Shown: positions 16,966-26,401 of the stretch, one piece after another
How positions within the stretch are numbered: position 1 is the first letter of the stretch
How the letters are laid out: each line of letters opens with the position of its first letter
Source: Thiogranum sp963752745
GTDB lineage: Bacteria > Pseudomonadota > Gammaproteobacteria > DSM-19610
NCBI GenBank assembly: GCA_963752745.1
Contig: CAVWAK010000024.1
Location: forward strand, 5,976 to 69,975
DNA: 64,000 nt
Direction of reading: 5' to 3'
Notes under the pieces: model-generated
Database searches by the model: none
The model's input: the letters and a program-made list of their open reading frames with translations, nothing else
What the model was told of the DNA's origin: nothing
Made by a program: the position numbers and the translations under genes

Positions 16966-19410
16966 ATGTACAATCAATTCTACGGATTTCGTGAGAAACC
17001 GTTTTCCTTGCTACCAGATCCTGATTTTCTTTATGTCAGCCAAGAGCATGGCACAGGCCTGAATCTGCTTGAGCTGGCTATTCTCAATCAATCCGGTTTC
17101 TGCGTAATCAGTGGCGAAATTGGCGCTGGAAAAACCACCATCATCCGCGAGGTGCTAAACCGCCTGGACGAACAGGTCAGGGTCGGATTGATTACCAATA
17201 CGCATGCCAGCTTTAACGACCTGTTGCGATGGATTCTTGCAGCCTTTGAGTTGGAAGTCGAATCGGATGAAGGCGTCGTTATGCACCGCCAGTTCACGGA
17301 CTTTGTTACCGAACAATTCAGGAATGGCCGACATACCCTGTTGATAATTGATGAGGCCCAGAATCTTTCCGTAGCTGCGCTGGAGCAGTTACGTATGCTC
17401 TCCAATATCAACTCGGGCAGCGAACTGCTGCTACAGGTTATTCTGGTCGGTCAGAGAGAGCTAAGAGAGAATCTCAAACGGCCCGAACTCGAGCAGTTCG
17501 CACAACGCATCTCTATCGATTACTTCCTTGCGCCGCTTAATGAGTCGGAAACTACAGCCTACATAGAGCACCGTGTAGCGCACGCTGGTGGAAAGAACCC
17601 TTTGTTTGATACCGAGGCATGCGCGAGGATTTACAGATACAGTCGTGGCATACCTCGCGTCATCAATCGACTGTGCGACCTCAGTCTGGTTTACGGATAT
17701 GCTGAAAATGTGCAGACCATCGGCGCCAATCTGGTCGAGGCTGTGGTAACTAAGCAAAAACTTGATAAGCCAGGCAAAAAAGCAAACAGGAAAAAAACAC
17801 AAGCTGTGAAGAATGCAGAGGTAGAGAAAAAGCCGGCGTTGATGGAACCGGTAGTTTCGACTGAGCAGTCAGGGCGGGTGCACCAGAAAGAAGAACCGAA
17901 GCTTTCTGAAACTGAAACTGCTTTGAAGACAGCTGAAAAGCAACCCAATACAAACGTCGATGCCGGGGGGCGTGCCATGAACAGAACATCGAAATCAGCG
18001 GATACGGAAGAACTGTCTGGTCGGGGAGGTGCTGACGTGGCCAGGTCTGCAGATACGCAGACTGTTTCCGCTGAGGAGGCAGTGAAACGCCATGAGCAAC
18101 TGGAGCGGGTTGCCGCTGAGAAGGCTCAACATGCCAAGGCAGCGGTTGAGACAGCCGCTGCGAATCTGGCTGATTCACGGCAAGCGGAAACCGAAATGCT
18201 TGCTGCCGAACGGCGGCTGGAAGAAGCCGTTAGCGTGGGCGAGAATACATCGCAGTTGGCAGCCGCTGCGAAATCAGCAGCCGAAACGACGGTGGCTGAA
18301 CGCAAGGCAGCTGAAGCAGTTGAGCTGGAGAAGAAGAAAAATGCCGAGCTGGCTGACGAGAAAGCGAAGCTTGAGAAGGCTGCAGCCGCGGAACAGATTG
18401 CACAGATCGCCGGTATAGAGAAAGAAGCCAGAATGGCCGCTGAAAAGACGATAGCAGCAGCTGAGACGGCGCTGGCCGAGAGAGTAGCGGCTGAAAAGGC
18501 AGCTGCCGAGGCCGCCGCAGCTGCTACTGACCTGGTCAACAAAGCTACTGAAGAGCGTATTGCGGTCGAGACTGAAACAAGCAGTCGTCTGGCTGAAGTA
18601 GAGAAGGCTGCAGCACTGGCCGCCGCCGAGCAAAGTCGCGCCAGCCAGATGGTAGTCGATAAGGTAAACAGCGAGAAAGCAGCCAGAGCACAAGCCGAGG
18701 CTTGTGCAAGAGTGGCAGAGGAAAAAGCTGCTGAGCGCGTCCAGGCGACTCAACTCGCAGAAGAGAAAATTAACGCCGCCGAACAAACTCGCGAAATTGC
18801 AGAAGCAGGCCGTAAAGCTGCAGAAGCAGCAGTGGTTCAGCGGGCTGAGGCGGAGCGAGCGGCTATTGCGAGTGCGACAGTTGAAAAGGTCGCAATGGCA
18901 AGTGTTGCGGCGGATGAAGCCGCAGAGGCATCGAGACTGGCTGAAATTGCCGATGCCGCCCAACAGGCGGCACTCAGGGAAGCAGGCGAAGCCAAGGCCG
19001 CAGCAGCTGCAGCTGCCCGGCGTGCGGCGGAGGCCAGGGCCGCTGCGGAAAAGGCGGCCGCAGTCGAGAGCAAAGGGACGAATGAGGCGCGCGAGGTCAG
19101 GTCAGTACCAAGGCCCTTGACCGATGAACCGGCCATGAAAGAACTGCTTCTGTCGAATACGCCTGAAATCATACCGGACGTTGAGGCACGAGGCCGAAAC
19201 AACGCTGGCAGAACGTGGGCCGTTATGGCTATTACAGCTGTTGTGGCTGGCGCTGCGTGGTTTGTAACTCAGTCCGGGGATTCAGGAAATAACGCCGGCC
19301 CCGGTGAGCTGGCTGGCAGGACGGGTATACAGCATAAGCATTCAGCTGGTGTGGCGGTAGATACTGCTGCAATGGAGATCAGTGGCGAGATCCGCAAGCC
19401 GGATAAATAG
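16966..19410 (+). CDS. ExeA/GspA-like AAA ATPase with long TolA-like alanine-rich region
   Basis: 814 residues. The N-terminal 270 are an ExeA/MshM-type ATPase: start MYNQFYGFREKPFSLLPDP, Walker A GEIGAGKTT (50-58), Walker B LLIIDEAQNL (about 124-133) and sensor-like RGIPRVINRLCDLSL. Residues of about 290-710 are a low-complexity Ala/Glu/Lys/Arg coiled-coil-like tract (AAEKAAAEAAAAATD and similar). A single TM (WAVMAITAVVAGAAWFV, about 745-761) and a short tail follow. In ExeA the ATPase is cytoplasmic and the C-terminus binds peptidoglycan. Here the peptidoglycan domain is replaced by the helical tract, as in TolA domain II. The partner system is not in the window. Confidence 0.85.
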   Translation: MYNQFYGFREKPFSLLPDPDFLYVSQEHGTGLNLLELAILNQSGFCVISGEIGAGKTTIIREVLNRLDEQVRVGLITNTHASFNDLLRWILAAFELEVESDEGVVMHRQFTDFVTEQFRNGRHTLLIIDEAQNLSVAALEQLRMLSNINSGSELLLQVILVGQRELRENLKRPELEQFAQRISIDYFLAPLNESETTAYIEHRVAHAGGKNPLFDTEACARIYRYSRGIPRVINRLCDLSLVYGYAENVQTIGANLVEAVVTKQKLDKPGKKANRKKTQAVKNAEVEKKPALMEPVVSTEQSGRVHQKEEPKLSETETALKTAEKQPNTNVDAGGRAMNRTSKSADTEELSGRGGADVARSADTQTVSAEEAVKRHEQLERVAAEKAQHAKAAVETAAANLADSRQAETEMLAAERRLEEAVSVGENTSQLAAAAKSAAETTVAERKAAEAVELEKKKNAELADEKAKLEKAAAAEQIAQIAGIEKEARMAAEKTIAAAETALAERVAAEKAAAEAAAAATDLVNKATEERIAVETETSSRLAEVEKAAALAAAEQSRASQMVVDKVNSEKAARAQAEACARVAEEKAAERVQATQLAEEKINAAEQTREIAEAGRKAAEAAVVQRAEAERAAIASATVEKVAMASVAADEAAEASRLAEIADAAQQAALREAGEAKAAAAAAARRAAEARAAAEKAAAVESKGTNEAREVRSVPRPLTDEPAMKELLLSNTPEIIPDVEARGRNNAGRTWAVMAITAVVAGAAWFVTQSGDSGNNAGPGELAGRTGIQHKHSAGVAVDTAAMEISGEIRKPDK

Positions 19411-19429
19411 CCCGGGCCCGGGGCTTGGG

Positions 19430-20338
19430 TCAGGTACCCGACTCAATCCAGTTGCGAATACGGTTGGAATCACCGAAAGGTGTTAGCTTGCCATAGGAAT
19501 TGAGCAGCACAATGAAAAGGGGCTGATCTGCAATCTCCGCACGCATCACCAGACAGCGACCGGCTTCATTCAGGTAGCCGGTTTTACTGAGCTGGATATC
19601 CCAGGCTTTGTTCTTCAGCAATCTGTTGGTGTTACCAAAACGTAGCTCACCGCGGCCTTTATAAGGATAGACGCTGGTAACCCTGGTGGTGGTTGCTTGG
19701 CGAATAAAAGGGTAGGCCTGGGCAGCACGCAACATGATCGCCACATCCCGTGCCGAAGCAATATTGCCGGCATCCAGTCCGGCAGGATCCGCAAATTCAC
19801 TGTTGGTCATACCCAGTTCGCGGGCCCTTCGGTTCATGGCTTTTACAAAAGCGGGTTGTCCCCCGGAATAGGTGCGCCCAAGCGCATTCGCAGCGCGATT
19901 CTCGGATGCCATAAGCGCAAGGCGTACCAGCTGTTGGCGGGTGAGTGTTGCACCATATTTCAATCGGGAGCCAGTGAGCTGCAAAAGGTCGCGATCTTCC
20001 TTGGTAATGGTGATTTTCTGCTGCAGGGGTAATCCGCTATCCAGAATCACCATGGCCGTCATCAGCTTGGTGATCGAGGCAATCGGTCGTGGTTCATCGG
20101 CTTTCTTCTCGTAGACGATTTGGCCGGATTGATCGACTATCAGGGCGGATGCAGAGCGTAATTTGAGTTTTCCGGGATTCAGCGTTCCCCACAGGTTTTG
20201 GTCTGCAGACCGGGCGCTGTTTTTATCGAGCGAAGCCAGCTGAAGTGGCGCTTCTGCAGCAATATTGCTGCTAAACAGCCAGGCCAGCGGTAGCATGCAG
20301 AGTATCAGCGACTTTATAGGGCGATGTTTCATTATCAT
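19430..20338 (-). CDS. pbpG: D-alanyl-D-alanine endopeptidase (penicillin-binding protein 7)
   Basis: 302 residues with a signal peptide (ending about SSNIAAEA). The S11 serine-peptidase motifs are SITK (nucleophile serine), SEN, and KTG in QLSKTGYLNEAGRC. Length and lack of a C-terminal membrane-anchoring domain fit PbpG rather than DacA. It cleaves cross-links in peptidoglycan in the periplasm. Convergent with the ATPase gene, 19 bases apart. Confidence 0.92.
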   Translation of the reverse strand: MIMKHRPIKSLILCMLPLAWLFSSNIAAEAPLQLASLDKNSARSADQNLWGTLNPGKLKLRSASALIVDQSGQIVYEKKADEPRPIASITKLMTAMVILDSGLPLQQKITITKEDRDLLQLTGSRLKYGATLTRQQLVRLALMASENRAANALGRTYSGGQPAFVKAMNRRARELGMTNSEFADPAGLDAGNIASARDVAIMLRAAQAYPFIRQATTTRVTSVYPYKGRGELRFGNTNRLLKNKAWDIQLSKTGYLNEAGRCLVMRAEIADQPLFIVLLNSYGKLTPFGDSNRIRNWIESGT

Positions 20339-20487
20339 CTCGAGTCCGAGAGCGTTCCTGTTAGTGTTTTCTTCGGCGCATTATGGCAAATCCTTAAAGC
20401 GGCGTCGAAACCGGATTGACAGCAGGTTGTCTTGTAGGCTGATTCCCTTATCATGCTGGTTTTGCCATGTGATCCGCATCCCGTTCA

Positions 20488-21411
20488 ATGCAATCCATCG
20501 TTGCCATCTCCAATCTATCCAAGACTTATGCCAACGGCTACAACGCGCTGAAGGACGTTAATCTGGATATTGTATCCGGCGAGATTCTGGCGCTTTTGGG
20601 TCCAAATGGTGCGGGTAAGACCACGCTGATTTCGATCATCTGCGGTATCGTTAACGCCAGTGAGGGATCGGTGTTGGTCGACGGTCACGATATTGTCAGG
20701 GACTACCGCCTCACACGCAGTCTGATTGGCGTTGTGCCCCAGGAGTTGACCCTGGGCGCTTTCGATACTGTATGGAACACGCTGTGTTTCAGCCGTGGGC
20801 TGTACGGCATGAAGCCGAACCCTGCTTACATCGAACAGCTGCTCAAGGATCTGTCGCTCTGGGAAAAGAAAGACAGCGTGCTGATGACGCTGTCCGGCGG
20901 GATGAAACGACGGGTGTTGATTGGCAAGGCATTGTCCCATGAACCGTCGATTCTGTTTCTGGACGAACCCACGGCGGGTGTTGATGTGAGCCTGCGCAAG
21001 GATATGTGGCAGCTGGTTCGGCGTCTGCGGGAATCGGGCGTCACGATTATCCTGACGACTCACTATATAGAAGAGGCTGAAGAGATCGCTGACCGTGTCG
21101 GCATCATTGATGGTGGACGGCTGATACTGGTGGATGACAAACAGGCCCTTATGCACAAGCTGGGCAAGAAGCAGATGGTTATCGAACTGGATGAAGCAGT
21201 AAGCCAGGTGCCTGCCATGCTGGCACCCTGGTCACTGGAGCTGTCTGTGGATGGCTGCAGGCTCACCTATACCTACGATCCACATAGTTCACATACCGGC
21301 ATTCCCGATTTGTTGCAGGCAATAAGCACAGCTGGCTTGACCCTGAAGGACTTCAATACCACGCAGAGCTCTCTGGAAGATATTTTTGTCAGTATGTTGA
21401 AGAGCAAATAA
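20488..21411 (+). CDS. ABC-2 type exporter, ATP-binding subunit
   Basis: 307 residues: Walker A GPNGAGKTT, Q-loop VVPQELTLG, signature LSGGMKRRV, Walker B ILFLDEPTAG, and a switch histidine in TTHYIEEAE. The C-terminal 80 residues are the extra domain usual for YadG/DrrA-like subunits. The stop codon overlaps the permease start (TAATG). The substrate is unknown. Confidence 0.93.
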   Translation: MQSIVAISNLSKTYANGYNALKDVNLDIVSGEILALLGPNGAGKTTLISIICGIVNASEGSVLVDGHDIVRDYRLTRSLIGVVPQELTLGAFDTVWNTLCFSRGLYGMKPNPAYIEQLLKDLSLWEKKDSVLMTLSGGMKRRVLIGKALSHEPSILFLDEPTAGVDVSLRKDMWQLVRRLRESGVTIILTTHYIEEAEEIADRVGIIDGGRLILVDDKQALMHKLGKKQMVIELDEAVSQVPAMLAPWSLELSVDGCRLTYTYDPHSSHTGIPDLLQAISTAGLTLKDFNTTQSSLEDIFVSMLKSK

Positions 21412-22172
21412 TGAATATCCATGCCGTCAAGGTTATTTACAAGTACGAAATGCTCCGCGCCTGGGAAACCCTGTTGCAGAGTTTTGTCTCGCCGGTATTG
21501 TCTACTTCGCTCTACTTTGTTGTGTTTGGTTCAGCTATCGGTGGACGAATCGAGCAGATAGACGGGGTATCTTACGGCGCCTTTATCGTTCCCGGTCTGA
21601 TAATGTTGGCATTGCTAACCCAGAGTATTTCCAATGCTTCATTTGGTATATTTTTCCCCAAGTTTACCGGCACTATCTACGAGGTTATGTCCGCACCGAT
21701 TTCGTTTGTTGAGATTCTGCTCGGCTATGTGGGTGCTGCAGCAACCAAATCGCTTGTCATCGGCCTGATCATCCTTGCTACAGCAGGGCTGTTTGTGCCC
21801 CTGGAGATTGCCCACCCGTTCTGGATGGCGGGTTTCCTGGTGTTGACCTGCATCGCCTTCAGCCTGTTTGGATTTATTATCGGTCTGTGGGCGAAAGATT
21901 TTGAAAAGTTGCAGCTCATTCCGTTACTGGTCATCACACCACTGGTCTTTCTGGGCGGCAGCTTTTACTCGATCAACATGTTGCCACCGGTGTGGCAGAC
22001 CATCACCCTGTTTAACCCGGTGGTCTATCTGATCAGTGGTTTCCGCTGGAGCTTTTTTGAGGTTTCCGACGTGAGCGTCGGGTTGAGCCTGTTCATGGTG
22101 TTGTTATTTCTTGCGGCTTGCTTGCTGATGGTTTCCTGGATGTTCAAGACCGGATATCGTTTGAAGCAATGA
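21411..22172 (+). CDS. ABC-2 type exporter, permease subunit
   Basis: 253 residues with six predicted membrane segments and the ABC-2 signature region (LQLIPLLVITPLVFLGGSFY then INMLPPVWQTITLFNPVVYL). Close in layout to YadH. It is translated directly from the ATPase gene end, so the two form the exporter. Substrate unknown. Confidence 0.92.
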   Translation: MNIHAVKVIYKYEMLRAWETLLQSFVSPVLSTSLYFVVFGSAIGGRIEQIDGVSYGAFIVPGLIMLALLTQSISNASFGIFFPKFTGTIYEVMSAPISFVEILLGYVGAAATKSLVIGLIILATAGLFVPLEIAHPFWMAGFLVLTCIAFSLFGFIIGLWAKDFEKLQLIPLLVITPLVFLGGSFYSINMLPPVWQTITLFNPVVYLISGFRWSFFEVSDVSVGLSLFMVLLFLAACLLMVSWMFKTGYRLKQ

Positions 22173-22208
22173 TCCGCGCGATGAGTACTTTATAGATATT
22201 CAGGCGGG

Positions 22209-22334
22209 TCAGTGGCGGGAGGGGAGTGTGAAATAGAAGGTTGTCCCTTTCCCTGCCTCACCTTCACCCCGCAAATTAGAATACAGTTCTAGAGGTGCAG
22301 GCTGGAGAAGTCTGGTCAGGTATTTTTCATTCAT
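22209..22334 (-). pseudogene. 41-codon open frame ending like a histidine-kinase ATPase domain
   Basis: The ATG at 22334 overlaps the stop of the monooxygenase gene (ATGA). The 41 residues end GEAGKGTTFYFTLPSRH, which is the characteristic last strand of a HATPase domain. The rest (LTRLLQPAPLELYSNL) does not match. The simplest reading is the stump of a deleted sensor kinase; a functional micropeptide is less likely. Confidence 0.4.
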
Positions 22335-23302
22335 ATCTCAAGGGTGGACGCAAAATCTTCCATGATATTCGCTACAGGCAGAATTTCACTAATTCCAGCA
22401 ACGCTCTTGCCGGCCTGATAGTAGTCCTTATGCCCACTGCCCTGTAATGATGCCTGTTTCAGCTTCCAGATTGACTGTAATGAATAGATTGTGCGCATCC
22501 AGTGTTTGGTTTTCCGGCCCCCGAGCATCCATTTGGCAACAGGACCTGCACGGGTGCCAATACGATCGATGTAGGGTGTTCTGATAATGGACACCGGTAC
22601 TCCGGAGATTTTCTCGGTTAAGACAATATCGTCTTCATGTGCTCGCAGGATAGCTTCCTTGTAATCGCTGCCGATACTGCATTCTGTACTGGCAAGAAAG
22701 CGGGTGCCCAGCTGGGCACCAACATAGCCGGCCTTGATGGCACTGGCAAATTCTTCCGGTTTGCCTATGCCGCCGGCGCATATCAGCGGCTTGCCGAGAG
22801 GTGCGACTTCGCTGAGTAGTTCTTGCGGAGACAGTTCTCCGGCATGTCCGCCAGCCCGGTTATTTACGCAGATAAAACCATCGACGCCACCGTCTAGCGC
22901 CTTTTCCGCCCATTTTCGGTTAGTGACATCGTGATAAATTATCGTCCCGGTCGAGTTTGCCTTGTCGACCACCCAGCGTGGATTGCCCAGCGCAGTAACA
23001 AAGAAGGGCACTTTTTCCTCAAGCGCTATATCCACCCATTGGTGTACACGCGCGAGGTATTTTTTCGAGCTTCTCTCGATAATGAAATTAACACCAATGG
23101 GTTTGCGGGTGAGTGAGCGTATATAGCGCAGCCCTTCCCGGAAATCGTAGCCGTGAACGTATGTCAGGCTTAACGGTTGTACAATGCCTATGCCTCCAGC
23201 TTCGGACACTGCTGCTACCAGTTCCGGGTTTGAACAGGGATACATCGCGCCACAGATCAACGGTACCTGAATGCCGAGCGTGCGGCTGAATTCAGTTTGC
23301 AT
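22331..23302 (-). CDS. Nitronate monooxygenase-family flavoprotein
   Basis: 323 residues of the 2-nitropropane dioxygenase TIM-barrel family: N-terminal LGIQVPLICGAMYP, central NNRAGGHAGE with the conserved histidine, phosphate-binding AGGIGKPEEF, and GAQLGTRFLAS. It should bind FMN and oxidise alkyl nitronates or related carbon acids. The start lies inside the end of the upstream hotdog gene (11-base overlap), so the two are co-translated. Confidence 0.88.
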   Translation of the reverse strand: MQTEFSRTLGIQVPLICGAMYPCSNPELVAAVSEAGGIGIVQPLSLTYVHGYDFREGLRYIRSLTRKPIGVNFIIERSSKKYLARVHQWVDIALEEKVPFFVTALGNPRWVVDKANSTGTIIYHDVTNRKWAEKALDGGVDGFICVNNRAGGHAGELSPQELLSEVAPLGKPLICAGGIGKPEEFASAIKAGYVGAQLGTRFLASTECSIGSDYKEAILRAHEDDIVLTEKISGVPVSIIRTPYIDRIGTRAGPVAKWMLGGRKTKHWMRTIYSLQSIWKLKQASLQGSGHKDYYQAGKSVAGISEILPVANIMEDFASTLEI

Positions 23303-23783
23303 GCCCAGCCGCTTTTTCGGGGCCGATTAGCCAGTGGGCGATCACTTCGGCCACGAGCTCGCCCTCGGAGTTGCGGATTTCACCGGTAAGCAGATGCTCA
23401 GTCTTCTGGTTATCAACCGGAATGCCGCACTGGCAACTTGCCGTCAGCACGCCGCGGGCCTTTTTTAGATAGGTAACAGCCAGGTTGGTCAGGATGCCGC
23501 GAGTCTTGTCAGGCAGGCTGTTCAGCAGGGCGAGCCCGGTCACCATTTCTCCGAGATTACACAGCGCGATGGCATGTACAGAATGCAGATGATTGCAAAC
23601 CTTGCGGTGTTCATGCATGACAACTACGCAGTGACCAGGTTCCATTCTCTCAATAGTGGCGCCGATTGTTCCAGTGTACGGTACCACCAGGCCAAGCAAG
23701 CGGCTGAACAGCCACTTGCCGCCCGGTAGCGTAGAAGCCCAGCCCCAGTGATAGCGTAATCCAGGTCCTATTGATCGCGCCAT
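23292..23783 (-). CDS. DUF4442 hotdog-fold thioesterase-like protein
   Basis: 163 residues. The pattern VCNHLHSVHAIALCNLGEM is the DUF4442/PaaI-like hotdog helix, followed by strands ending EHLLTGEIRNSEGELVAEV. Usually a possible acyl-thioesterase; the substrate is unknown. It overlaps the monooxygenase gene, suggesting a shared lipid or carbon-acid pathway. Confidence 0.75.
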   Translation of the reverse strand: MARSIGPGLRYHWGWASTLPGGKWLFSRLLGLVVPYTGTIGATIERMEPGHCVVVMHEHRKVCNHLHSVHAIALCNLGEMVTGLALLNSLPDKTRGILTNLAVTYLKKARGVLTASCQCGIPVDNQKTEHLLTGEIRNSEGELVAEVIAHWLIGPEKAAGHAN

Positions 23784-23808
23784 AAGATGCGCTCCCGTAT
23801 GTGTGTTG

Positions 23809-24354
23809 CTAGAGACCGGTATAGTGTTTGCGAGCTTCGTTCACCAGGTGCTGTTTATCATTATCAGGAAGATTAAATAATCGCAACGATTCGATGCCTG
23901 AGTTTACCGTGCTCGGATACCAGTCTTTGTCCAGGGAGATTACGATAAAATCACCACTACGCACGGCGTACGTTCCCTTGTCTATTTTGAGTATCATGTC
24001 ATGGCTATCAAGCTGGAAATTGAAGGTCTTTTGAGGCGCGTCATCTGAATGCCAGCCATTCTCGTCACCTTGCGCCCAAACAATGGCAGACTTGAAAAGC
24101 CATGGGTCGGTCTGGTTGCCACCACCGCCCCCGGCTGCAACCCAGCGATCAAGCTCCTCGGGGCGGACATAGAGATAGAGAATATTCTGTTCATCATCTG
24201 AAAGCACCTTCAGAACTCCACCTTCTATATGGATGTTGTGTGATGAACTCACCACGGTATCCACACCCTTTGACGGGTGAGTGGGGTAGGCGCTGCACGC
24301 AAACAGGGAATGTGCAAAAGTCAGAATTACGAGGGGGTAGAGAGTTTTCTTCAT
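23809..24354 (-). CDS. Lipoprotein, unknown function
   Basis: 181 residues preceded by AGAGGATAACGAA. Signal peptide with lipobox LFACSAY. The mature part contains a Gly5 stretch (about residues 74-80) and aromatic, acidic strands (WVAAGGGGGNQTDPWLFKSA; VISLDKDWYPS). The family is not recognised. It ends 25 bases before the DUF4442 gene and may be in the same transcript. Confidence 0.65.
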   Translation of the reverse strand: MKKTLYPLVILTFAHSLFACSAYPTHPSKGVDTVVSSSHNIHIEGGVLKVLSDDEQNILYLYVRPEELDRWVAAGGGGGNQTDPWLFKSAIVWAQGDENGWHSDDAPQKTFNFQLDSHDMILKIDKGTYAVRSGDFIVISLDKDWYPSTVNSGIESLRLFNLPDNDKQHLVNEARKHYTGL

Positions 24355-24535
24355 TTCGTTATCCTCTTCTTATTATTATTTAGGTGAAGATTTTAACCCA
24401 AGGCTCAGAACAGGAGAATCTTTATCTGCTGGAATGCCGGCTCAAGGCCGAAAAAATTCTATAAAAGCAATATATAACAAAAGGTTAAAAGATATATCTA
24501 ACAATTATTATAGGTTTTGTAGTTCTCTGAAATAG

Positions 24536-25951
24536 TTATCCGGAAAGAGTCCAGCGATTAATCGAGTTTGCATAGTAGGTTAATACGTCCTCGGCATCCG
24601 GCGCGGCGCGCAATAGCCCGTTCTTCTGTTCCAGCATCTTGCGCGCGCACAGTGTGTTCAATGCATTGGACAGTACGCCTTCACAGGCACCGGCTGTAAT
24701 CCGAATCGGAGCACCCTGTAGGCGTAACCTGTCAATCTTGTTAAGCGCAAAAGTCTTGAGTGCCAACGCACTTTCCCAGCTATCGCGATGTTCCAGTGCG
24801 ATGCTCGCAAGCAGTGGTAGCGGCAGCACAGGAATAACATCGGCGATACGTTCCATTAATTCGTTAGCCAGTTGGCCAACCGCCACGAACTTCTGTTCCT
24901 GATCGAGATGCGTAAACTTCACGTTTTTTTCGTGGCACCAGTCGCTCATCGATAACGGTTCGCCGAAGTTGACGCTTGCGTAGCCGAAGCGTCGCCAGCG
25001 GTCACGTCGCGAAAGCAGCAGTTGTTTGAACAGGAACTTCAGAGAGGTTTTGATCACGAACCTGGTGCTGCGCCTTTCTGCATCGAGGTCGAGTTTCCGC
25101 AACAGGCTGCGGTCTTCGATTACCCGGTCGTAATTAATCCCCACTGGCACGAATACGATTTCACGATCATTATCCGGATGGTAATCGCGCAGCATGTAGC
25201 CGAGAAAACCGAGTTTTGGTTCGCGCATGGCGCCATCCCGGGTCAGGCCGCCCTCGGGGAACACCGCCTGGCTGACACCTGCGCGTGTGGCCATCTGTAC
25301 ATAGCGCTCCAGTACGCGGCGATACAATGGATTGTCGGATCCACGCCGTACAAAGAAAGCGCCCATGGCGCGAACCAGCGTTTGTAGTGGCCATATCCGT
25401 GCCCATTCGCCAACCGCATAAGACAAGGCGGTTTTCTCTGCGGCGAGAAAGGCAACCAGGATATAATCCATATTACTGCGATGATTCATTACGAATACCA
25501 CGGTAGCCTCCGGATTGACGGACGCCAGCCGGTCCGCATCGTGGAACCCCACCCGCACCCGATAGATAAGTCGCGCGACTCGCTTGGCAATCCAGTAGCC
25601 GACACGAAAGTAGATGTATGCATTGAAAGATGGGACGATTTCCCTGGCATAGGCATTCGCTTTTGCCTGTGCCACTTCGTGTGGCATATCGTGTTCACGG
25701 GCGTAGTCCCGGATTGCAGAGGCGACTTTCTCGTCATGGCTTAACTGATCGATGAGGATCTGTCGTCGTGTCAGCTGGAACGGCCGCACCTCGATATCGA
25801 GACGCGTATTAACTTCGTCGATAACACGGTTGATGCGTCTTCGCAGGTACCAGCGAACACCCGGCATCAGTACCCGGTCCAGAAGCAGGGCCAGTGATAG
25901 CAGGGCGAGTATTACCGCCAGCCACACTGGCAGGGTGATAGTACTACCCAT
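24536..25951 (-). CDS. PlsB-like glycerol-3-phosphate acyltransferase family protein
   Basis: 471 residues. An N-terminal membrane segment (VWLAVILALLSLALLL) precedes the PlsC/PlsB acyltransferase domain. Block I is MNHRSNMDY (the HxxxxD motif), followed by a GAFFVRRGSDN block and VFPEGGLTRDG. It is shorter than PlsB (about 800) but longer than PlsC, and has a C-terminal extension of about 120 residues. It is presumably a membrane enzyme acylating glycerol-3-phosphate or a related acceptor; which one cannot be told. Confidence 0.8.
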   Translation of the reverse strand: MGSTITLPVWLAVILALLSLALLLDRVLMPGVRWYLRRRINRVIDEVNTRLDIEVRPFQLTRRQILIDQLSHDEKVASAIRDYAREHDMPHEVAQAKANAYAREIVPSFNAYIYFRVGYWIAKRVARLIYRVRVGFHDADRLASVNPEATVVFVMNHRSNMDYILVAFLAAEKTALSYAVGEWARIWPLQTLVRAMGAFFVRRGSDNPLYRRVLERYVQMATRAGVSQAVFPEGGLTRDGAMREPKLGFLGYMLRDYHPDNDREIVFVPVGINYDRVIEDRSLLRKLDLDAERRSTRFVIKTSLKFLFKQLLLSRRDRWRRFGYASVNFGEPLSMSDWCHEKNVKFTHLDQEQKFVAVGQLANELMERIADVIPVLPLPLLASIALEHRDSWESALALKTFALNKIDRLRLQGAPIRITAGACEGVLSNALNTLCARKMLEQKNGLLRAAPDAEDVLTYYANSINRWTLSG

Positions 25952-26126
25952 GCAGGATATCTTTCATAGTCCGGGGTTTCCCACTGGCCATTGCCTGGAA
26001 GACTGTATCACCGGAAACAGAGATCGGGTAGCCGGCAGGTATTCATCCTGGCGTCACAAAACGTTCATCTTGCCCGGTGATACTCCTGCCAGGGTCGCGT
26101 GACCTGATATGAAGAGGGATGTAACC

Positions 26127-26309
26127 ATGGAATTCACTATCCAGGAACAACCTGATGGCAAGGCAACTCTGATGACGGGTGACGGATTATACCTGTTCAC
26201 GTTTCGGGATCTGGAGTCGGCCAGGCGAGCCTGCGAAGAGTGGTACCAGCGACATGCAAATGAAGCGGGCGAAACAGACGGCGGCGTGTCCTGCAGCGTT
26301 TGCAACTAG
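26127..26309 (+). CDS. Small protein, unknown
   Basis: 60 residues, start after AGAGGGATGTAACC. It reads as strand-strand-helix (MEFTIQEQPDGKATLMTGDG, then FRDLESARRACEEWYQRH) with a short tail holding two cysteines (SCSVCN). No homologue recognised. The codon pattern is convincing but the evidence stops there. Confidence 0.5.
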   Translation: MEFTIQEQPDGKATLMTGDGLYLFTFRDLESARRACEEWYQRHANEAGETDGGVSCSVCN

Positions 26310-26401
26310 CAGGGATTTCAATGCCGGCAGTTTGGCAGACGCTTGCAGATGGGGTATTGTGATTCGGGTATAAGTCGTTCTCCCGGAAAAAGGTACCAGC
26401 C

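Noticed and set aside
18126..18963. Long antisense open frames inside the alanine-rich part of the ExeA-like gene
   Set aside because: They mirror the GC-rich Ala/Glu codon repeats and have strange Cys/Leu/Ser composition; no start site or domain.
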